Shown: one piece after another, positions 7,778 through 16,182 of the stretch | Numbering within the stretch: position 1 is the first letter of the stretch | How the letters are laid out: the number at the start of each line of letters is the position of its first letter | Assembly (NCBI RefSeq): GCF_030124325.1 | Contig: NZ_JASKLR010000033.1 | Span: forward strand, 1-50,376 | Length of the DNA stretch: 50,376 bases | Source of the DNA: Sinorhizobium sp. 8-89 | GTDB lineage: Bacteria; Pseudomonadota; Alphaproteobacteria; Rhizobiales; Rhizobiaceae | Direction of reading: 5' to 3' | Position numbers and translations under genes: made by a program | Notes under the pieces: model-generated | Database searches by the model: none | Seen by the model: only the letters and a program-made list of their open reading frames with translations | Told to the model about the DNA's origin: nothing

Positions 7778-9931
7778 TCAAAGTTCCACGCCGTCATTCG
7801 GATCCATGGAGGCTTGGCGTGCGACTTGGCGCATACGGCGCGCGAGCGTCCGCGTGGAGACAGCCTCCCGCTCGGGCTCGTCGCCATCCAGATCAAACTC
7901 GTTAACTGATGACGTTGCCGGTTCAGGTGCTATGTCTTTATGGGCCTCCAGCCCGGGCTCTCGACGGAGCCCCGCATTCGCCTCATCGTCGCTTCCGTTT
8001 CCGCGACCGGGCTGAACTGCTTCCGCACCAGCGGCACCATCGTCAGTCAGCGGTTTACCTGCCAACGGGACCAGATCGGACCAGTCGTCCCTGGCCAGCG
8101 GGTTCTCTGTGCCCTCGCCGCTTGTGGGTGCGGACATGACCCGCTCCGTCAACCGCGCATCCTCGTAGTATCGTGCCTTCCTCGTTCGTATCGGCGGAAT
8201 GCCGGCCATCATGACGATCTCGTCGTCCGGCGGAAGCTGCATCACTTCGCCGGGGGTGAGCAGCGGCCGCGCCGTCTCGGAGCGGGAGACCATCAGATGC
8301 GAGAGCCAGGGCGCCAGCCGATGGCCGGCATAGTTTTGCATCGCCCGCATCTCGGTCGCCGTGCCGAGCGAGTCCGACACGCGCTTGGCGGTGCGCTCGT
8401 CATTGGTGGCGAAGCTTACCCGCACATGGCAATTGTCGAGGACCGAATTATTCGGACCATAGGCCTTTTCGATCTGATTGAGGCTCTGGGCTATGAGGAA
8501 CGCCTTGATGCCGTAGCCGGCCATGAAGGCGAGCGCGCTTTCGAAGAAGTCGAGGCGGCCGAGCGCCGGGAATTCGTCGAGCATCATCAGCATGCGGTGC
8601 CGGCGCTCACGAGCGTGGAGATCTTCCGTCAGCCGACGGCCGATCTGGTTGAGGACGAGACGGACCAGCGGCTTGGTTCGTGAGATGTCGGAGGGCGGCA
8701 CGACCAGATAAAGCGTTGCCGGTTGCTCCCCTCCGACGATATCGGCAATCCGCCAGTCGCAGCGCCGGGTGACCGTGGCGACGACCGGATCGCGATAGAG
8801 CCCCAGGAACGACATCGCCGTCGACAGAACACCCGAGCGTTCATTGTCGGACTTGTTGAGCAGCTCCCGGGCCGCGCTGGCGATGACCGGATGCGGCCCT
8901 TTCGGCCCGAGATGCGGAGTCGTCATCATCGCCGCCAAGGTGGACTCGATCGGCCGGCGCGGATCGGAAAGAAACGCCGCGACACCGGCGAGCGTCTTGT
9001 CTTTCTCCGCATCGAGTACAGGCAGGATCGCGCCGACGAGAAGCGAGTGGGAGGTGTGCTCCCAATGGTTCCTCTTCTCAAGAGAACCTTCGGGGTCGAC
9101 CAGGACGTCGGCGACGTTCTGGACATCCCGCACCTCCCATTCGCCTCGTCTAACTTCCAGCAACGGATTGTAGGCTGCCGAGTTTGGATTGGTCGGATCG
9201 AAGAGCAGGACGCGCCCATGCCGCGCTCGGAAGCCGGCAGTGAGCTCCCAGTTCTCGCCCTTGATGTCATGGACGATGGCCGAACCCGGCCAGGTGAGCA
9301 GTGTCGGCACGACAAGCCCGACGCCCTTACCCGACCGGGTCGGGGCAAAGCAGAGAACGTGTTCGGCGCCGTCATGACGGAGATAGGCGTCATCATAGCG
9401 CCCAAGCACGACACCGTCGTCGCCGAGGAGGCCTGCCTTCTCGATCTCCTCGCGTTCGGCCCAGCGGGCCGAGCCATAGGTATGAACGTCCTTGGCCTCG
9501 CGCGCCCGCCAGATCGACATGGCGATGGCGGCGGCAATCGCGATCAGCCCTCCGGACGCGGCAATCGCGCCGCCTTCAACAAAGAGTTGCGGCGCATAGG
9601 CATCATAGAAATACCACCACCAGAAGAGCGCCGGCGGCGGGTAGATCGGCAGGCTTGCCAGCTCGAACCAGGGCTCTCCAAGCTGCGGCTGGAAGCCGAG
9701 CCGCCACGCCGTCCATTGTGTGGCCAACCAGACCATGGTGAACACGATCAGGAGGACAACGAGGATCTGGCTCCAGAGGACGCGCGTGGCCGGCAAGTCG
9801 GTGGTTTCCCTTACGAGGATGAAGCGGGCGGACAGTGGAAGGCAATTGCGCAGCGTGTTGCAACGCGCGCGCAAGCGAGCATCGCAGGCCGGCGAAGCGC
9901 ATCGCAAAAATACTTGGTGCTTGCGGTTCAA
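7778..9931 (-). CDS. traG: Type IV coupling protein TraG/VirD4
   Basis: About 670-717 aa. Two N-terminal membrane segments (VLWSQILVVLLIVFTMVWLA and GGLIAIAAAIAMSIW) precede the ATPase domain with Walker A FAPTRSGKGVGLVVP, KGENWELTAG, a Walker B-type MLMMLDEFPALG and FLIAQSLNQIEKAYG. TraG couples the relaxase-DNA complex to the mating channel at the inner membrane. The C-terminal tail is acidic and low in complexity. The start is uncertain. The longest frame begins with a TTG at 9931 overlapping the rlxS stop (TTGA), and I see no ATG or GTG before the first membrane segment, so either the TTG is used or the original start has been lost. Downstream of rlxS, upstream of the CopG gene. Confidence 0.93.
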   Translation of the reverse strand: MNRKHQVFLRCASPACDARLRARCNTLRNCLPLSARFILVRETTDLPATRVLWSQILVVLLIVFTMVWLATQWTAWRLGFQPQLGEPWFELASLPIYPPPALFWWWYFYDAYAPQLFVEGGAIAASGGLIAIAAAIAMSIWRAREAKDVHTYGSARWAEREEIEKAGLLGDDGVVLGRYDDAYLRHDGAEHVLCFAPTRSGKGVGLVVPTLLTWPGSAIVHDIKGENWELTAGFRARHGRVLLFDPTNPNSAAYNPLLEVRRGEWEVRDVQNVADVLVDPEGSLEKRNHWEHTSHSLLVGAILPVLDAEKDKTLAGVAAFLSDPRRPIESTLAAMMTTPHLGPKGPHPVIASAARELLNKSDNERSGVLSTAMSFLGLYRDPVVATVTRRCDWRIADIVGGEQPATLYLVVPPSDISRTKPLVRLVLNQIGRRLTEDLHARERRHRMLMMLDEFPALGRLDFFESALAFMAGYGIKAFLIAQSLNQIEKAYGPNNSVLDNCHVRVSFATNDERTAKRVSDSLGTATEMRAMQNYAGHRLAPWLSHLMVSRSETARPLLTPGEVMQLPPDDEIVMMAGIPPIRTRKARYYEDARLTERVMSAPTSGEGTENPLARDDWSDLVPLAGKPLTDDGAAGAEAVQPGRGNGSDDEANAGLRREPGLEAHKDIAPEPATSSVNEFDLDGDEPEREAVSTRTLARRMRQVARQASMDPNDGVEL

Positions 9932-11670
9932 AGACCGAGGCCGCGTTTGCCCCCAAAGCTCCAGTCGACGCTGTCGTCGGCGCGGGCTACACCGGAGACG
10001 TATTGGCCCTGGTGCTTCTCCATAGACGGGGTCCAGGGAACGAGCTTGAAGCCGAGACCGTTGTCGACCATGGCGAAGCGACCGGAGGCGAGCGCAAAAC
10101 GCTGGCGATAGGTGCCGGCGACATAGTCTCCCTGCCCCGCCTGTTGGAACGGCAGGTTCAATTCGTGCGAGAGCTTGTCACCGAGCACATCGAGCTCTCG
10201 CCGGCGTAAGGTGCTGAGGAGGTTGCGGGCGTAGATAACCCTGCCTGCCTCTCGCCGGGCAAGCCCTTCTTCGATGAGATGCTCGGTCCGCGCCTCCATC
10301 GCTTGGCCGACCTCGAGTCCGAAACCGCCGCCGAGATTATGCGCGCTCCCGCCGATCAATTGGCGATCGAGCCAGGTCGCACCATCAGCCTTGATCTGTG
10401 CGTCAAGCGTTAGATCGGAACGGACGGCAAGCGCCGCCCTGTTCTCACCCTTTGCGTCCTGGAACAGACGCAGCTCGACGATCGATCCGGGCACGCTATC
10501 GCCGGTCGCCTCCAGGTCGGGAAAGCGGATGTGATGGATGCGGCCGTCGATGCCATCGACCACGGCATAGGCCGTGCCGTTCAGTTCGTCATCATGACCC
10601 CGATCGACCAGCCGGCCGATGATCGGCGAAGCATGCCGCTCGCCGGCGAGCACGTAATCTGCCGGCCCGCGCTCAATCCCCTGTTCCGATAGCGCCCGGT
10701 GCATCCGCTTGATGATGTCACCGCGGGTCCCGAGTTCCCGCAAGATGCTTTCGGCCTCCTCGGCAAGGGCCCATTGCCCGCCGCCGATGCTATGGGCGAG
10801 GCCAAGCCGCTCCAGGTATCGAAGGCGTCCGACCTTCTGGACCAGATAGGCATCCGGCTGCCGGTCGGGCGATGGCGCCACATTGATGATACCGTTCGGC
10901 CGGGCGTCGGTCAAAAGCTGGCGATCGAGCGCGGTCCAGCGGTCCGCCTCGACCTGGCGCTCCAGCGAGCGGCTGATGTCGAGCTCGGTTCGGGGGCCCA
11001 GTTCCTGCGTCACGAGATCCTGGGCACGGTCGCGCAAACCGGAGCGGATATAGTCGCGGTCGATGACGAGGTCCTGGCCGTCGTCGGTGCGCCCGCGCAG
11101 GATGACATGAACGTGAGGATTGTCGGTGTTCCAGTGATCGACGCCGCTCCAGTCGAGCCTCGTTCCGAGATCTTTCTCCGCTTGGCCCATAAGTTCGCGC
11201 GTGAAGCGCTTTAGATCCTCCATGTCGACCGCATCTTCCGGCGAGACGATGAAGCGGAAATGATGCCGGTCCTCCTTGCAACGATCGGCAAAGTCATTCG
11301 CATCGACATTGTCGCTCTCGGGCCCGAACAGCCGCGCCTTTTCGCCGTCGCGGGTGACACCGTCGCGGCGGAGATAATCGAGGTGCCGCGAGAGAGGCGC
11401 GCGCTGTCCCCTGTTGCGCACGACACGCGCCTTGACGGTGCAAAGCCGCGTGCGGCTGGTGATCAGCCGGTTGGCGCGGACGCTTGCGACACGGCCACGC
11501 GCGAAACTCGGGCTCCGGCCTTTGCCCCTGCTGATCTTGCCGGATCGAGACACACGCCCGCCTGCCTTTGCGATCGCCGCGAGCGCCTGGGCGATGAAGG
11601 GCCTCGCCCTCTGGCTCCTAGAGGAACGGATGCGCCCGGGCCGGACACGGAAATCATCGTCCTTGTTCAT
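9928..11670 (-). CDS. rlxS: Relaxase RlxS (VirD2/MobP type, DUF3363)
   Basis: 580 aa. The relaxase core lies at about residues 75-240, with HLDYLRRDGV (probably the motif supplying the catalytic Tyr), RFIVSPEDA, and the metal-binding HxH motif in NPHVHVILRG. A DUF3363-type C-terminal region follows (IERGPADYVLAGERHAS, VDGIDGRIHHIRFPDLE, DQWLDRQL-like WLDRQLIGG). RlxS is required for transfer of ICEMlSymR7A: it nicks oriT and pilots the strand. It ends by overlapping the traG frame. It is separated from the transglycosylase gene by an IS110-family element and a structured intergenic region that could be oriT. Confidence 0.9.
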   Translation of the reverse strand: MNKDDDFRVRPGRIRSSRSQRARPFIAQALAAIAKAGGRVSRSGKISRGKGRSPSFARGRVASVRANRLITSRTRLCTVKARVVRNRGQRAPLSRHLDYLRRDGVTRDGEKARLFGPESDNVDANDFADRCKEDRHHFRFIVSPEDAVDMEDLKRFTRELMGQAEKDLGTRLDWSGVDHWNTDNPHVHVILRGRTDDGQDLVIDRDYIRSGLRDRAQDLVTQELGPRTELDISRSLERQVEADRWTALDRQLLTDARPNGIINVAPSPDRQPDAYLVQKVGRLRYLERLGLAHSIGGGQWALAEEAESILRELGTRGDIIKRMHRALSEQGIERGPADYVLAGERHASPIIGRLVDRGHDDELNGTAYAVVDGIDGRIHHIRFPDLEATGDSVPGSIVELRLFQDAKGENRAALAVRSDLTLDAQIKADGATWLDRQLIGGSAHNLGGGFGLEVGQAMEARTEHLIEEGLARREAGRVIYARNLLSTLRRRELDVLGDKLSHELNLPFQQAGQGDYVAGTYRQRFALASGRFAMVDNGLGFKLVPWTPSMEKHQGQYVSGVARADDSVDWSFGGKRGLGL

Positions 11671-11729
11671 CGCGAAATCCGGCGCGAGGTGCCAATTTCG
11701 TTGAAAGGCAACGAGAATTCAGAGGCGTA

Positions 11730-11842
11730 CACATCGCGTCTTGTGCGGACGATGTGCGCAGATGGCCAGAAAACCCAATCAAAACAACCGACCGTCCAAG
11801 CCGCGATGTGCGGCCTTTTATCTTGCCGTCCTAATCGGTTGT
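11730..11842. other. Candidate origin of transfer (nested inverted repeats upstream of rlxS)
   Basis: Three inverted repeats lie 60-170 bp upstream of the relaxase start. These are CACATCG (11730-11736) with CGATGTG (11750-11756); ACAACCGA (11784-11791) with TCGGTTGT (11835-11842); and, inside the latter, GCCGC-GATGT-GCGGC (11800-11814) followed by CTTTTA. GCGATGTG at 11803-11810 is also the complement of CACATCGC at 11730-11737. oriT regions usually carry such repeats next to the relaxase gene. No nick site can be named, so this is inference. Confidence 0.4.
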
Positions 11843-11849
11843 GCTTTGG

Positions 11850-12226
11850 ATGAACTGTCGAGCATCGTCGTTTCTCCTTGTCGATACTGTAAAATACACT
11901 GGTCTTCGCCACAATACGCTGCTCCCACCTGGTTTCGAGTTCCGGTGCGCCGTGCAGTCCTCCGCACTCGGCGATGGCGGTTTCGGGCCGCGGCACGGCG
12001 GCGCTTTTGCCATCGCGGTGCATTTTTCCATCGGATTCACGGGGCAGCATCACAGGCAATCCAACGCGGTCCGGCCGTCTTTCGATCGGCGCGGCCGCAG
12101 GCAAGATAACGTGCGTCCCGTCGTTCCTGGTCTGCACCAGTCCTCATCCGCCAGAGCGGAGCTCCCGTGTTCAGATCGCGTCCGTTGTCCTGCGGACGCT
12201 TTGCGTTTCGGCTGTCGTTACTCTGC
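11850..12226. other. Gene-free stretch between the rlxS upstream region and the IS110 transposase
   Basis: A minus-strand open frame (12137-11667) reaches the rlxS start with an ATGA overlap, but its sequence has no recognisable domain and I do not call it a gene. The part nearest 12226 is probably the noncoding end of the IS110 element, where such elements encode their guide (bridge) RNA or carry subterminal repeats. I cannot place the element boundary. Confidence 0.3.
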
Positions 12227-13306
12227 TCATCGATGCGCGCCGAGAAGCTTGCGGCGCTTCAGATGCGCCTGCGCGGCGGCATCGCTGGCGCTCGCCATCG
12301 GGTCGCCGACATAGACCGTGCCGTCGCACCACATCGCATGCATGATCACCGCCAGCTTGCGCGCCACCGCGACCGTCGCCTTGCGATGGCAGCCGCGCTT
12401 GGCCAGCGCCTGGCCCCATGTCTTGAGCTTGTCCTTGCCCCGGAAGCGCGTCATCAGCGCCGAGGCCGCCTCGTACAAGGCACGCCGGACATCCGCGTCG
12501 CCGGCCTTCGAGATCCGCCCCTGAACGTCGATCGAGGTGCCCGACTGCCATCGTCGCGACGTCAGGCCGAAATAGGCCGCGACGTCACGCGAGCGGCGAA
12601 ACCGCGACGGATCGTCGATCGCCGTCATGAACGAGAGCGCCGTCACCGGCCCGACGCCCGGAATCGCCAGGAAGCGCCGGCAAAGTTCGCTGCGGGCGAC
12701 GATCTTCACCACCAGATCGTGCAGGCGGCAATACTCCTTCCACAGCGCCGCCCGCGCCGTCAGCATCGCCTCCATCAGTTCGCTGGTCAGCGCATCGTCC
12801 GCCACCGCGGCGCGCACGGCGGTGTCGAACGCGCCGCGCGAGGTGCTGCCGAGCTTGATGCCGAACGCCTTCAGCGAATGGCGGATGGCGTTCTCCAGAT
12901 CGAGGAACTTGCGCTTCAGGTTGCGCCGGTGCGTCAGCAACAGCCGCATCCGGTAGCAGCTTTCCGTCTTGATATGCGCCTGCCGGAACCAGCCGGTGCG
13001 CATGATGTGGGCGATGCCGAGTGCGTCGGTCTTGTTGCGCTGCGCCGACATCGCCGCGCGCACGTGCTGGGTCTCCAGGCACACCGCCGGCAGGCCGAGT
13101 TTCTTGAGCTCCGGATGCAGCCACGGCGACAGCGAGCCGGCCTCGTGGCCGACGCGCCGCAGCCGCGGCAGAAAGGGTTTGAGGAGCGCCAACAACGCCT
13201 GCGGATCGGTCACCGCCACCGCCCGCAGATGCACCTCGCCCGCATCATCAACGACACAGACCGCCGTCTCGTCCATCGCCACGTCCAGTCCGCAAAAATA
13301 CTCCAT
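12227..13306 (-). mobile_element. IS110-family transposase
   Basis: 360 aa from the ATG at 13306, chosen because AGGAGG precedes it; the frame is open further upstream. The N-terminal DEDD/RuvC-like domain starts with CGLDVAMDETAVCVVD and includes the conserved later acidic residue in RNKTDALGIAHIMR. The C-terminal transposase_20 domain has IPGVGPVTALSFMTAI, AYFGLTSRRWQSG and the serine-containing GRISKAGDADVRRALYEAA. IS110 enzymes are RNA-guided recombinases that leave little or no inverted repeat. The frame is intact, so the element may be active. It splits the usual transglycosylase-relaxase gene pair of the transfer operon. Confidence 0.95.
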
Positions 13307-13483
13307 CAGCCGCCTCCTGCGTCGTTTCGAGGCGGCGACCATACCACCGCTCGGAGCCTCGGTCGGCGCCGCGGGCACGCCCTGCCGATTACGGGCGGCA
13401 ATACCCGGTTGCCTCTGCCGCTTCCCCGCCTCCACCCGCTGCCGCTACTAGCCGGTTCGCCATAGCACCAAGGGCCACACTTC

Positions 13484-14488
13484 TCATGGCTGCCCCTTCT
13501 CATCGGCTATGCGCCGGACGAATATGCCGTCGGACACCGGAGCGAGAGCCGAGAGATCGATGATCGCGGTTCTGTTCCCCGACCGTTTCGACGGCCTGTC
13601 CGCCGAGGCATATTCTGCTTGATCCGCATCGGCGCGCTGCCTGAAGAACAGCGGCGCATCCGCCCAGTCAGTGCGCCGGGAACGGGCGGCAATCTGCATT
13701 ACCTGAACTGCTTGCTCATCGATCATCGGCGCTATGCTGGCCACGTAATCGGCCGTCTCTCGGGGCAGCGGAGCGCCCGTCACGAGGTGTTTTTCGTAGC
13801 GACCGGGGCCGGCGTTGTAGGCAGCGAGAAAGCCCGGCGAGCCGTAGAGATCGTGCAGTTCGGCGAGATAGGCAGCGCCCGCAAGAATGTTGTCGCGCGG
13901 GTCGAAGGCGTCGTCGCCGAGGTGATGACGCGCGCGCAATTCCGCCCAGGTTGCCGGCATGATCTGCATCAGGCCCATCGCACCTTTGGGCGAGATCGCG
14001 GCCGGATTGCTCCTGCTTTCGGCATGCATGACGGCGCGTATCCAGCGCTCTGGAATGGCGAAGCGTTTGGCGGCTTCGGCGACGAAACCGGGATCGGGAT
14101 CGGACGACACGGTGACGGATGCGCGGCTCGCGAACCGGTCGCTCGATGGCGGATCGGCTGAAGCGACGCAGGGCAGTGCGACGAGCATTGCGAGTGCGAT
14201 CGGCAGCGTCCTGACCGCTGGGATGACAGCGCAAGCAACACCGTCCCGAACAGCAGCGAGCCTGCCATCGTGCTCACTGCGGTCAAGGGCAAGGCTCCGC
14301 CGCCGGCCCAGATTTTCCGGACGGGCAGCGCTGGAAGGCATGCCTGCCTCCCGGAAAATCGGCCGCCGCCCTTGACCTTCGCTGCGCGCGACGGCTGTGG
14401 GATAAGCGATCGGGTCGAGGGGATTGATCGGCGCATAATCGATCAACGGGATTGGCCTGGAAGAGCCACGGGAACGTTGTGCACGCAT
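13484..14488 (-). CDS. Lytic transglycosylase (conjugation-associated)
   Basis: The C-terminal two thirds carry the SLT domain, with the catalytic Glu in RAVMHAESRSNP, then GAMGLMQIMPATW, LAGAAYLAEL and FLAAYNAGPGRYE. Upstream is a signal-peptide-like RTLPIALAMLVALPCVASA. These enzymes open peptidoglycan locally so the mating channel can be assembled. The longest frame starts 4 bp after the DUF736 stop and gives 334 aa, but the first 90 or so residues do not look like the family. A start near the signal peptide would fit better, yet the codon there is GTC, not GTG, so the N-terminus is either extended or damaged. Next gene downstream is the IS110 insertion. Confidence 0.85.
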   Translation of the reverse strand: MRAQRSRGSSRPIPLIDYAPINPLDPIAYPTAVARSEGQGRRPIFREAGMPSSAARPENLGRRRSLALDRSEHDGRLAAVRDGVACAVIPAVRTLPIALAMLVALPCVASADPPSSDRFASRASVTVSSDPDPGFVAEAAKRFAIPERWIRAVMHAESRSNPAAISPKGAMGLMQIMPATWAELRARHHLGDDAFDPRDNILAGAAYLAELHDLYGSPGFLAAYNAGPGRYEKHLVTGAPLPRETADYVASIAPMIDEQAVQVMQIAARSRRTDWADAPLFFRQRADADQAEYASADRPSKRSGNRTAIIDLSALAPVSDGIFVRRIADEKGQP

Positions 14489-14491
14489 GGC

Positions 14492-14818
14492 TCAGCTCTG
14501 TTCGTCGCGCCGGACTTTTCGCGTCCAGTGAAGGTTCCAGACATCCTTTTTGGTGTCCGACTCGAACATCCGGGCGCGGATCGGTTCGACGAAGGACGGA
14601 TCGTCGATTGCGACCGAAAGGTAGCTGCCGGCGCGCTCGCCTGTGCGGTCCCAAGCCGCGCCGACTTCCTGACCGGCGGCAAAGACGCGGTGGTTCGGTG
14701 CATTCTCGGCGTCCGTCTCGTCGGCCGGCAGGATTGCCACTTCGATGTCGAGGGTGAGCGTGCGGATGCGACCGAAGAAGCCGTGATCCTTGCGCGTGAA
14801 GGTACCAATCTGGCTCAT
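14492..14818 (-). CDS. DUF736 protein
   Basis: 108 aa. The family pattern is clear: MSQIGTFTRKDHGFFGRIRTL at the start, HRVFAAGQEVGAAWDRT in the middle, YLSVAIDDPSFVEPIRARMFE and a C-terminal W. DUF736 genes are constant members of Rhizobiales ICE and plasmid transfer operons. Their biochemical role is not established. The start overlaps the traF stop by ATGA. The C-terminal segment (SDTKKDVWNLHWTRK) is diverged from the common LIWSR ending seen in the two DUF736 fragments at 28.7-28.9 kb. Confidence 0.9.
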   Translation of the reverse strand: MSQIGTFTRKDHGFFGRIRTLTLDIEVAILPADETDAENAPNHRVFAAGQEVGAAWDRTGERAGSYLSVAIDDPSFVEPIRARMFESDTKKDVWNLHWTRKVRRDEQS

Positions 14819-15366
14819 GGAGATTTCCTTTGTTGGGTTGGGGAGGTGGAAGTTGGTGGCTCGTCATCGGTCCACAGGGGAACGGCGCGTCCTATCACGG
14901 TGGACAGCGGAAGTGCCCCGAAGTACCGGCCGTCGAGACTGTCGGGCACGTCCCAATTCATGAAGAAGGCTTGGCTCTTTTTGATCGTGATGCAGCCCTG
15001 CCAGACGGGCAGCGGGCGACCACGGCTGTCGCGCTCGAGCGCCTCGCCATAGACCATGTCGTAGGCGATGATCGCCTTGCCGGTGCGGCAGACTTTCGTG
15101 CCTGCAATCGCCAATACGCGCTTGAGGAGCGGCACGCCCTTCGGCAGATAGCCGCGCTGATCGAGGAAGACCGCAAGCTCGTGGGGCGGCCACACCACGG
15201 CAAGATCGGTGACATTCAGTTGGTCGACCGGCTCTATGCGGTAGAGCCCGATTGGTGCGCTCGCGGAAGCATTCCAAATGAGCTTCATTTGCGGATGGAA
15301 GAAGATCAGCCCCGCGGTGAAGAGAGCCGAAACATAGGTCGCGCTACACCAGGCGAAGCGCGTCAT
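14815..15366 (-). CDS. traF: Conjugal transfer peptidase TraF (S26 family)
   Basis: 183 aa. An N-terminal membrane segment (YVSALFTAGLIFFHP) precedes the S26 core: the nucleophile Ser in NASASAPIGLYRI, the general-base Lys in PLLKRVLAIAGTKVC, then GCITIKKSQAFFMNWDVPDSLDGRYFG. TraF of the RP4/Ti class matures and cyclises the TrbC pilin in the periplasm. That substrate gene is not in this window, so TraF would depend on a trb cluster elsewhere. ATGA overlaps couple it to DUF2840 upstream and DUF736 downstream. Confidence 0.92.
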   Translation of the reverse strand: MTRFAWCSATYVSALFTAGLIFFHPQMKLIWNASASAPIGLYRIEPVDQLNVTDLAVVWPPHELAVFLDQRGYLPKGVPLLKRVLAIAGTKVCRTGKAIIAYDMVYGEALERDSRGRPLPVWQGCITIKKSQAFFMNWDVPDSLDGRYFGALPLSTVIGRAVPLWTDDEPPTSTSPTQQRKSP

Positions 15367-15881
15367 CGCCCCTCTCCTTCGTCACCGGGATCACCAATCG
15401 CCGCCCGCTTCAGCCAGGCGCGATGCTGCTCGCGCGAATAGGTGTGGAAGGGTTCGTTGACGCTGAGGCGGTGATGAAGATGCCGCCAATGGTCGGGCGA
15501 GACATCCGTGGGCTTGATGCCGAGCGCCTCGATCGCCTCGATGGCGAAGAGCACGGTTTCGACCTTCGGCCAGCCGTGGAGCCTGAGCAGGATTTCGCCG
15601 CCGGGGCGGACGAAGGGCAGCGTCTGATAACTCTCGCCGGCGCGGACGGCGCGGACGATGTCGATGCGCGAGATCACCGTCCCGTAATCGTTGGCCGCCC
15701 AGCGGACGAAGGCGAAGAGGCTGCCGGGCGCAAAGCCGACGATGCGTTTTTCGCGGCCGATCCGCTGCTCGGCGGTGATTTCGCCAAAGCGGATCCAGTG
15801 CTCGATCTTGCCTTTGCGCCAGGTGAGTTCCACGACGGTCGCATCGGCGGGAAAGCTGTCCGGTCTCTCAAGCGTGCTCAT
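15363..15881 (-). CDS. DUF2840 protein
   Basis: 172 aa from the ATG at 15881. The in-frame ATG 15 bp upstream is possible, but GGGGAG lies better for this one. It matches the DUF2840 plan: TVVELTWRKGKIEHWIRFGE, RIGREKRIVGFAPGSLFAFVRWAANDYGT, GGEILLRLHGWPKVE and VSPDHWRHLHHRLS. The family occurs beside parA and traF in Rhizobiales mobile elements, with unknown function. Here the parA gene that usually precedes it is missing and repA lies upstream instead. The stop overlaps the traF start. Confidence 0.88.
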   Translation of the reverse strand: MSTLERPDSFPADATVVELTWRKGKIEHWIRFGEITAEQRIGREKRIVGFAPGSLFAFVRWAANDYGTVISRIDIVRAVRAGESYQTLPFVRPGGEILLRLHGWPKVETVLFAIEAIEALGIKPTDVSPDHWRHLHHRLSVNEPFHTYSREQHRAWLKRAAIGDPGDEGEGR

Positions 15882-15989
15882 GGCCCAACTCCCCATGAAC
15901 GGACGTGTCGGCTCTTCGTCCGACCAGCCCGCCGTAGGGTGGCGGCGAACGGGCCTTCCACAGCAGCGATTTTGCGGGGTTGCGTTAGG

Positions 15990-16008
15990 CAGAATCCGAA
16001 GGATTCTG
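15990..16008. other. Hairpin in the repA-DUF2840 interval
   Basis: CAGAATCC (15990-15997) and GGATTCTG (16001-16008) form an 8-bp perfect stem with a 3-base loop. It lies between the iterons and DUF2840 on the transcribed strand, possibly a processing site or partial terminator. No T run follows on either strand. Confidence 0.45.
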
Positions 16009-16070
16009 TGTTAGGTAAGTTAGAAGGGGCCAAATTTGACCTGATCAGCCAATGGGTTACGGCCCGTTTG

Positions 16071-16135
16071 CGTTCCCGATAGCACGGGGATCGCGTCCCG
16101 GATAGCACGGGCTTTAGCGTTCCCGATAGCACGGG
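16071..16135. repeat. Three iteron-like direct repeats next to repA
   Basis: CGTTCCCGATAGCACGGG occurs at 16071-16088, with one copy altered at two positions (CGTCCCGGATAGCACGGG) at 16094-16111 and an exact copy at 16118-16135. Start-to-start spacing is 23 and 24 bp, about two helical turns, as expected for initiator-bound iterons. They begin 48 bp beyond the repA stop. With the neighbouring replication initiator gene they make a candidate origin of replication for the excised element. Confidence 0.6.
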
Positions 16136-16182
16136 CCCATCCACAGCTTGTCCACTGCTGGCGAGATTGGAAGAGCGGACAG

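Noticed and set aside
8723..10111. Long plus-strand open frame of 462 codons opposite traG
   Set aside because: It is antisense to the well-supported traG gene and reflects GC-rich third-position bias.
11667..12137. Minus-strand open frame ending with an ATGA overlap at the rlxS start
   Set aside because: The overlap looks operon-like, but the sequence has no recognisable domain, crosses the inverted-repeat region and lacks a convincing ribosome binding site.
12167..13465. Plus-strand open frame of 432 codons opposite the IS110 transposase
   Set aside because: Arg/His-rich shadow of the transposase with no domain of its own.
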